DNA of 64,000 bases from Denitratisoma sp. DHT3 (GTDB taxonomy: Bacteria; Pseudomonadota; Gammaproteobacteria; Burkholderiales; Rhodocyclaceae), in contig NZ_CP020914.1 of assembly GCF_007833355.1 (NCBI RefSeq), positions 1,722,047-1,786,046 of the forward strand, in the 5' to 3' direction. The first letter of the stretch is position 1, and every line of letters starts with the position of its first letter. Below, in pieces: positions 59,007 to 64,000 of this stretch. The position numbers and the translations under genes were made by a program. The notes below the pieces were generated by a model that worked only from the letters and a program-made list of their open reading frames with translations, was not told where the DNA came from and did not search any database.

Positions 59007-59906
59007 ATGTCGGAAATGCACACTACAACTTCCCAATCCGCGACCGCTTACCAGACGATGCGTAGCGTGCTTGGCGTCTTCAAGCCACGTATCGGATTGG
59101 TCATCGCTATCACCGCTCTCGCCGGGATGGCTGTCAGTTCAGGCCCCAGCCTGAGTGCTGGACAAACTGTCGTACTTTTTTTGGCCGTGCTGCTCTCCTC
59201 CGCCAGCGCCGGCGCTTTCAATCAATATTACGAATACGATATCGATCCGCTGATGCGGCGCACCAAGAGTCGCGTCTTTGCCAGCGGCTCGATGCGGCGC
59301 GGCCCCAAATGGCTGCTGGCCATCGGCGGACTGCTCGCCCTCTCCGTGGCGGCAGCCGGCTGGATGCTGAACGCCTGGGTGGCTCTCTACGTATTTCTCG
59401 GTGCGTTCTTCTACGCCGTGGTTTACACCGTCTGGCTCAAGCGCCGGACGTGGCTCAACATCGTGATTGGCGGCCTGGCCGGCAGTTGGGCGGTGCTGGC
59501 CGGCGCGGCGGCGGTCAACCCCGACCTGGGTGCCGTACCCCTGGCCCTGGCCTTCATCCTGTTCCTGTGGACCCCGCCCCATTTCTGGAGCCTGGCCATC
59601 GCCTGCAAGGATGATTACGCCGCCGCCCAGATCCCCATGCTGCCTGTCGTGGTCGGCGAATCGCGGGCCGCGCGCATGGTGTTCGAGGCCGCATTGATGC
59701 TGGTCGCCGCATCCTTTCTGCCGGCCCTGCTGGGACTCGGCATGCTGTATTTGGCCGCTGCGGCGCTGGGTGGAGGCTGGTTTGTCCATAAGGCCTGGAA
59801 ACTGGCCAAGGCCCCCAGCCGGACGACCGCCATGTCGTGTTTTTTTGCTTCCCTGATTCAATTGTCGCTGCTGCTGGCCGCCACAATGATCGAAGCTTGG
59901 CTGTAG
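59007..59906 (+). CDS. ctaB: protohaem IX farnesyltransferase (haem O synthase)
   Basis: This 299-residue UbiA-type membrane prenyltransferase makes haem O from haem b. NQYYEYDIDPLMRRTKSR is the first Asp-rich motif, and FLWTPPHFWSLAIACKDDY the second family signature. The start is uncertain (ATG 58959, 59007 or 59016); 59007 is chosen because it lies after the hairpin. With ctaA next door it implies haem O or A in the complex. Confidence 0.93.
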   Translation: MSEMHTTTSQSATAYQTMRSVLGVFKPRIGLVIAITALAGMAVSSGPSLSAGQTVVLFLAVLLSSASAGAFNQYYEYDIDPLMRRTKSRVFASGSMRRGPKWLLAIGGLLALSVAAAGWMLNAWVALYVFLGAFFYAVVYTVWLKRRTWLNIVIGGLAGSWAVLAGAAAVNPDLGAVPLALAFILFLWTPPHFWSLAIACKDDYAAAQIPMLPVVVGESRAARMVFEAALMLVAASFLPALLGLGMLYLAAAALGGGWFVHKAWKLAKAPSRTTAMSCFFASLIQLSLLLAATMIEAWL

Positions 59907-59917
59907 TCGGTTGGTGC

Positions 59918-60769
59918 ATGGGAATGTGGGCTGCATGGTGTGGTGTCTTGGTGGCTCTCGCGCTGTCCCCGATCGGCGCGGTCGCTGACGCAACCAAGGC
60001 GACCGCCCAACCCATCAATTCCGTCACCAACATCACGCTGACCACCCTCGACCGGGAGGCGGCCCTGGCAAAATCCCAGGCCGCCGTGGGGCGTTCGCTG
60101 CCCCCCGTGGTTCTGCGCGACCGTACCGGTCAGGCACTCGACCTGCCCAGCCTGCGCGGCAAGCCGTTGCTGGTCAATTTCATCTACACCGGCTGCTTCG
60201 AGGTCTGTCCCACCATCACCCGCAATCTGCAAAAAGCGGTGGAGGGCACGGTGAATACGCTGGGAGCGGATCGCTTCACCATCGTCAGCATCGGCTTCAA
60301 CCAGCCGTTCGACTCACCGCAGGCCATGAACTCCTACGCCCTGCAGCAAGGCGTGCGCTTGCCCAACTGGCTGTTCCTCAGCCCCGAAACCAAGGATGTC
60401 GAATCCCTCACCGCCGCCTTCGGTTTCAGCTATGTGCAAAACCCTGCCGGCTTCGACCATCTGAACCAGGTCACCCTGCTGGACAGCGAAGGCCGCATCG
60501 TCCGTCAGATCTACGGCGAAAACTTCACCACCAACATGCTGGTGGAGCCCCTGAAGTCACTGGTGATCGGCAACGCCCTGCCGGCGGAGCGCAGCACGGT
60601 CGCCGAATTGGTGGATCGGGTGCGCATTCTCTGCTCCGTATATGATCCCAAGAGCGGCCAATACCGCATCGACTACACTTTGTTCATGGAAATCGGCGGG
60701 TTCCTGACCTTCCTGGTCGGACTGGGTTACGCGTTCTGGCGTGAACGGCGGCGCAAGCCGGCGCTCTGA
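59918..60769 (+). CDS. SCO1/SenC family copper chaperone
   Basis: This 283-residue protein has an N-terminal signal or anchor (about 1-22), the thioredoxin-like SCO domain with the copper-binding Cys93 and Cys97 (TGCFEVCP) and His181 (GFDHLNQ), and a C-terminal transmembrane helix (about 257-275), giving a longer protein than usual for SCO. SCO proteins load the CuA centre of subunit II. It starts 11 bp after ctaB. Confidence 0.88.
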   Translation: MGMWAAWCGVLVALALSPIGAVADATKATAQPINSVTNITLTTLDREAALAKSQAAVGRSLPPVVLRDRTGQALDLPSLRGKPLLVNFIYTGCFEVCPTITRNLQKAVEGTVNTLGADRFTIVSIGFNQPFDSPQAMNSYALQQGVRLPNWLFLSPETKDVESLTAAFGFSYVQNPAGFDHLNQVTLLDSEGRIVRQIYGENFTTNMLVEPLKSLVIGNALPAERSTVAELVDRVRILCSVYDPKSGQYRIDYTLFMEIGGFLTFLVGLGYAFWRERRRKPAL

Positions 60770-60772
60770 GCC

Positions 60773-62317
60773 ATGGCGATCGCGAACCTCACCCGGCATG
60801 CCTGGCAGCGGGTGGAATGCCTGTTCGACGCCGTTTTTCCGCTTGCCGACAACCCCTTGCGACAACTGGGCGCCCTGGCCCTGTTCCTGTTCTGGATCGT
60901 CGCCGGCACGGGTATCTACCTCTACATCGTACTTGACACCGGCATCGACGGAGTGCATCGATCCATCGACATCATGAGCCGGCAGCAGTGGTATTGGGGC
61001 GGACTGATTCGCAGCCTTCATCGCTACGCGTCCGACGGCTTTGTCGTGATCATGATGCTGCATCTGCTGCGCGAATGGATCATGGGCCACTTTCACGGTC
61101 ATCGCCTGTACACCTGGCTCACCGGCATCCCGCTGCTGTGGTTGGCCTATGCCTCCGGCCTGGTGGGTGGCTGGCTGGTCTGGGATCAGCGGGGCCAGTA
61201 CTCGGCCGTTGCCACGGCTGAACTGCTGGATGTCCTGCCCATCTTCGCCGACCCGATGGCCCGCAATTTCATTACGCCGCAGATGATGAACGATCGCTTC
61301 TTCTCCCTGCTGGTTTTCATGCACATCGGCCTCCCGCTGTTGTTGCTGCTGGCCATCTGGGCTCACGTCCACCGCATCAGCAACGTGGTGCACCTGCCCA
61401 GGCGACACCTGGCCCTGGGATTGAGCGGCGCGCTCATCCTGCTCGCGTTGTTGTTTCCCGTGGTCAGCGGCGCCCCGGCCAATCTGGCCCAGGAGCCGGT
61501 ACAAATCGGACTGGACTGGTTCTTCCTGCTGCTGCACCCGGCCACCGAACTCAGTTCCGCCTGGGCGGTTTGGGCCACGCTGTTCGGCCTCACCCTGTTG
61601 TTCGGCCTCTTCCCCGCGTTGCCTTTCCGCCGCCCGGCGCCGGCGGTGGTGGTTCCCAAGGAATGCAGCGGCTGCGGTCTGTGTTACGCCGACTGTCCCT
61701 ACGGGGCGATCCAGATGGTGCCCATTTCCGGCAAGCGGCGCGACCTGCTCGCCCAGGTCGACGCAGACCTGTGCGCCAGTTGCGGAATCTGCGTCGGCGC
61801 CTGTCCCTCCTCCACGCCTTTCCGCCGCACGCCCGAACTGGTCAGCGGCATCGAACTGCCCAGGCTTTCCATCGCCCATCTGCGTGGCCAGGTGGATGCG
61901 GCCCTGGCGCGGCTGCACGCGCCACAAAGCCTGATCGTGTTCGGCTGCGAACACAGTGCCGATGCCCAGCGCCTGGCCGACGCGGATACGGCCATCGTGT
62001 CCCTGCCCTGCATCGGCATGCTGCCCCCGGCCCTGATCGAATACGCGCTCCGGCGCCGCTCGACGGGCGTGGTGGTGTGTGGCTGCCGCTCCTGCGAATT
62101 CCGGCTGGGTACGCGCTGGACCGCCGAGCGACTGGCCCAGCAGCGGGAACCCCATCTGCGCATCGCCCAGGAAACAGCGCAATTGCGCATCCTCTGGCTA
62201 GAGCCTCCCCAACAACAACAACTCGCCACCGCAGTGGCGGACTTCCGCCAGCACTTGGCAGCCACGGCCGGCTCCCGGCCTTCACCCACCCCATCCAGGA
62301 ACGAGGCTATGCAATGA
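60773..62317 (+). CDS. cytochrome b - 2x[4Fe-4S] - FlpD/MvhD fusion protein
   Basis: This 514-residue protein has three parts. Residues about 30-285 are a cytochrome b6-like membrane domain with two HX13H pairs (His83/His97 and His184/His198). Residues 298-344 hold two [4Fe-4S] ferredoxin motifs (Cys298, 301, 304, 308 and Cys334, 337, 340, 344). Residues about 386-470 resemble MvhD/FlpD, the delta subunit of F420-non-reducing hydrogenase (FGCEHSA, LPCIGM, CGCRSCEFRLG). Such a protein could pass electrons between quinol and a low-potential or thiol-type partner. It starts 3 bp after the SCO gene and overlaps the next gene by 4 bases. Confidence 0.85.
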   Translation: MAIANLTRHAWQRVECLFDAVFPLADNPLRQLGALALFLFWIVAGTGIYLYIVLDTGIDGVHRSIDIMSRQQWYWGGLIRSLHRYASDGFVVIMMLHLLREWIMGHFHGHRLYTWLTGIPLLWLAYASGLVGGWLVWDQRGQYSAVATAELLDVLPIFADPMARNFITPQMMNDRFFSLLVFMHIGLPLLLLLAIWAHVHRISNVVHLPRRHLALGLSGALILLALLFPVVSGAPANLAQEPVQIGLDWFFLLLHPATELSSAWAVWATLFGLTLLFGLFPALPFRRPAPAVVVPKECSGCGLCYADCPYGAIQMVPISGKRRDLLAQVDADLCASCGICVGACPSSTPFRRTPELVSGIELPRLSIAHLRGQVDAALARLHAPQSLIVFGCEHSADAQRLADADTAIVSLPCIGMLPPALIEYALRRRSTGVVVCGCRSCEFRLGTRWTAERLAQQREPHLRIAQETAQLRILWLEPPQQQQLATAVADFRQHLAATAGSRPSPTPSRNEAMQ

Positions 62318-62808
62318 AACCCATCGCCATCATCGGGCAAACCATTCTCTATGGCGCGTTTGCGGCGTTCATCGGTTATTTCGCCACCGCCCCCCGTTAT
62401 CAACACCTGCCGCCGGACAAGGCCGTGGTCAAACTTTCCATCAGCCATCTGGGCGGACGGGAATGCCGCAAGCGCACCCCCGAGGAACTTGCCAAGCTGC
62501 CGCAGAACATGCGTGCTCCGCTGGACTGCCCCCGGGAGCGCTCACCCATCGCGCTGGAACTGGACATGGACGGCCAGTCCCTGTTCAAAGGGCAGATGCA
62601 GCCCACCGGCGTCGCCAAGGACGGCATCGCCACCATCTATCGTCGCTTCGAGGTTCCCGCCGGTGAGCACACCCTGGCCGTGCGCCTGAACGACAACCTG
62701 CGCCAAAGCGGGTTCCCCTACAGCAAGGAAGCGCAAGTCACCCTGAAACCGGCGCAAATACTGGTCGTCGACTTCAATCCCGACAGGGGTGGGTTGTTCT
62801 TCCAATAA
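62314..62808 (+). CDS. membrane-anchored protein of unknown function
   Basis: This 164-residue protein has one N-terminal transmembrane helix (about 3-22) and a periplasmic domain of about 140 residues with two cysteines (in GRECRKRTPEEL and APLDCPRERS) but no CxxCH or clear metal motif. The beta-rich sequence (LELDMDGQSLFKGQM, HTLAVRLNDNL) suggests an immunoglobulin-like fold. I do not recognise the family. Its overlap with the cytochrome b fusion suggests it is a subunit or assembly factor of the same complex. Confidence 0.8.
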   Translation: MKPIAIIGQTILYGAFAAFIGYFATAPRYQHLPPDKAVVKLSISHLGGRECRKRTPEELAKLPQNMRAPLDCPRERSPIALELDMDGQSLFKGQMQPTGVAKDGIATIYRRFEVPAGEHTLAVRLNDNLRQSGFPYSKEAQVTLKPAQILVVDFNPDRGGLFFQ

Positions 62809-62831
62809 GCCATCGCCAGGACATTCTTATC

Positions 62832-64000
62832 ATGGTCAAGCTACTGCAATCCATATTGCGCTGGTTCTTCATGCGCGCCGAAAACCTGTTCAATCTGGCC
62901 TTCGGCGAAAAACTCAACCCCTTCTACCACCTCGGCACCATCACCTTCTGGCAATTCTGGCTGTTGGTGGCGAGCGGCCTCTATCTTTACATTTTCTCCG
63001 AAACCGGCGTCCACGACGCCTACAACTCGGTCGAGGCCATCACCCACCATCAATGGTGGGCCGGCGGCATCCTGCGCAGCATCCACCGCTACGCCACCGA
63101 CGGCATGCTTCTCACCATGGCGCTGCATCTGACGCGCCATTTCGCCTACGATCGCTACCGCGGCTTCCGCTGGTTCTCCTGGGTCTCCGGCGTGGTGCTG
63201 ATCTGGCTGGTGTACATCTCCGGAATCAACGGCTTCATGCTGGTCTGGGACAAACTGGCCCAGTTCGTCGTCGTCGCCGTCGCGGAATGGTTCGATGCGC
63301 TGCCCATCTTCAACGGTACGCTGATCCGCAACTTCATCTATGAAGGTGCGGTCAACAGCCGGCTGTTCACCCTGATCGCCTTCATCCATATCGGCGCGCC
63401 GCTGATCGTCGGCTTCATCATGTGGATCCACGTCCAGCGGGTGCCGCGCGCCCACATCAATCCGCCGCGCCCGGTGGCGCTCGCCATCACCTTGATGTTC
63501 CTGGTGCTGGCGCTGGTCAAGCCCGTATTCAGCCAGGGCGGCGAGGCCAATCTGGGCGTCGTGCCCAACAACCTGGAATACGACTGGTTCCAGTTGCCGG
63601 CACTGGCCCTGATCTATAGCTGGGGACCGCTCAAGGTCTGGCTGCTGCTGTGGGCCATCACCGCCATCATGTTCCTCACCCCCTGGCTCCCCCCCAAGCG
63701 GCGCGGCAGCCGCCAGGCCGAGATGACCGTCACCGTGCATCCGGACGACAAGAGCGTCACCGCCCGCTTCGGCGAGACATTGCTGGATGCCGGCTTGCGC
63801 CAGGACATCGACCTGCCGTTCGATTGCCGCAACGGCGGTTGCGGCGTCTGCAAATGCACCGTGCTGAACGGCGAAGTGGACCCCGGCCTGTATCAACCCA
63901 ACGCACTGAGCGCGGAAGAGCGGGCCCAGGGCAAGGTCCTGATGTGCTGCGCCACCGCCCTGAGCGACGTGGAGATCGAGTATGCCGCCAGCACCAGACG
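62832..64000 (+). CDS. cytochrome b - [2Fe-2S] ferredoxin fusion (cut by right window edge)
   Basis: The first 389 residues are visible. Residues about 30-285 form a cytochrome b6-like domain with two HX13H pairs (His85/His99 and His186/His200). After a basic linker, residues 298-385 are a plant-type [2Fe-2S] ferredoxin with CX4CX2C (Cys332, 337, 340) and a later Cys (372 or 373). The frame is open at the edge, so an FAD/NAD(P)H reductase domain may follow, as in phenol-hydroxylase-type reductases. A fused cytochrome b/b6 with flavin and NAD(P) domains was described from the Candidatus Accumulibacter genome. ATG 62832 has AGGA upstream. Confidence 0.85.
   Translation, partial: MVKLLQSILRWFFMRAENLFNLAFGEKLNPFYHLGTITFWQFWLLVASGLYLYIFSETGVHDAYNSVEAITHHQWWAGGILRSIHRYATDGMLLTMALHLTRHFAYDRYRGFRWFSWVSGVVLIWLVYISGINGFMLVWDKLAQFVVVAVAEWFDALPIFNGTLIRNFIYEGAVNSRLFTLIAFIHIGAPLIVGFIMWIHVQRVPRAHINPPRPVALAITLMFLVLALVKPVFSQGGEANLGVVPNNLEYDWFQLPALALIYSWGPLKVWLLLWAITAIMFLTPWLPPKRRGSRQAEMTVTVHPDDKSVTARFGETLLDAGLRQDIDLPFDCRNGGCGVCKCTVLNGEVDPGLYQPNALSAEERAQGKVLMCCATALSDVEIEYAASTR

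Noticed and set aside
60557..62182. Minus-strand open frame of 541 codons
   Set aside because: It is the shadow of the cytochrome b-FeS-FlpD gene, whose metal motifs are clear in the plus frame.

Overview
The window reads as chromosomal DNA of a denitrifying betaproteobacterium. Supporting this are the gene order ndk-rlmN-pilW-rodZ-ispG-hisS-yfgM-bamB-der-hfq-hflX, a complete 16S-tRNA-Ile-tRNA-Ala-23S-5S operon, and the thrS-infC-rpmI-rplT-pheS-pheT-ihfA-merR block. The cytochrome cd1 cluster followed by a large acyl-CoA catabolic island suggests Rhodocyclales or a Sterolibacteriaceae-like relative. That placement is inference; no search could be run.

Layout. 1-12147 (minus): housekeeping run hflX (cut by the left edge), hfq, der, bamB, yfgM, hisS, ispG, rodZ, pilW, rlmN, ndk, tilS, accA. 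12203-17800 (minus): one rRNA operon with terminator, RNase III-type processing stems, boxA-like site and a near-consensus P1 promoter. 17861-27625 (minus): nirS-nirT-nirB-nirC-nirF-nirDL-nirG-nirH-nirJ-nirN, coding for cytochrome cd1 nitrite reductase, its haem d1 pathway and electron carriers, with an FNR/NNR-type box upstream of nirS. 27867-47222 (minus): catabolic island with six CaiB/BaiF-type CoA-transferases or racemases, two acyl-CoA dehydrogenases, a MaoC-type hydratase pair, three crotonases, a thiolase-like protein with a DUF35 partner, an LLM (luciferase-like) oxidoreductase, an NADPH:F420 reductase-like protein and an amidohydrolase. 47586-55024 (minus): tRNA-Pro and the thrS-to-merR translation block, with an AUC start for infC and an attenuator-like terminator before pheS. 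55209-56258 (minus): ctaA. 56523-64000 (plus): an operon for a haem-copper oxidase superfamily complex and two multi-domain cytochrome b fusions, the last cut by the right edge.

How it fits together. The island looks built to activate an unusual acid by CoA transfer, epimerise a methyl branch, dehydrogenate and hydrate a side chain, cleave it by an aldolase/thiolase-like enzyme and possibly open a ring. This resembles steroid or terpenoid side-chain degradation. Electrons could then go to denitrification through NirS.

The most unusual part is the right end. A CuA-bearing haem-copper complex lacks the active-site tyrosine of oxygen reductases (Gln at that place) and so is a candidate nitric oxide reductase. 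It is co-transcribed with haem O synthase, a SCO protein, a cytochrome b-2x[4Fe-4S]-FlpD/MvhD fusion, an unknown membrane-anchored protein and a cytochrome b-[2Fe-2S] fusion. An FNR-like box precedes this operon. I regard this as the best candidate in the window for an undescribed electron-transfer system.
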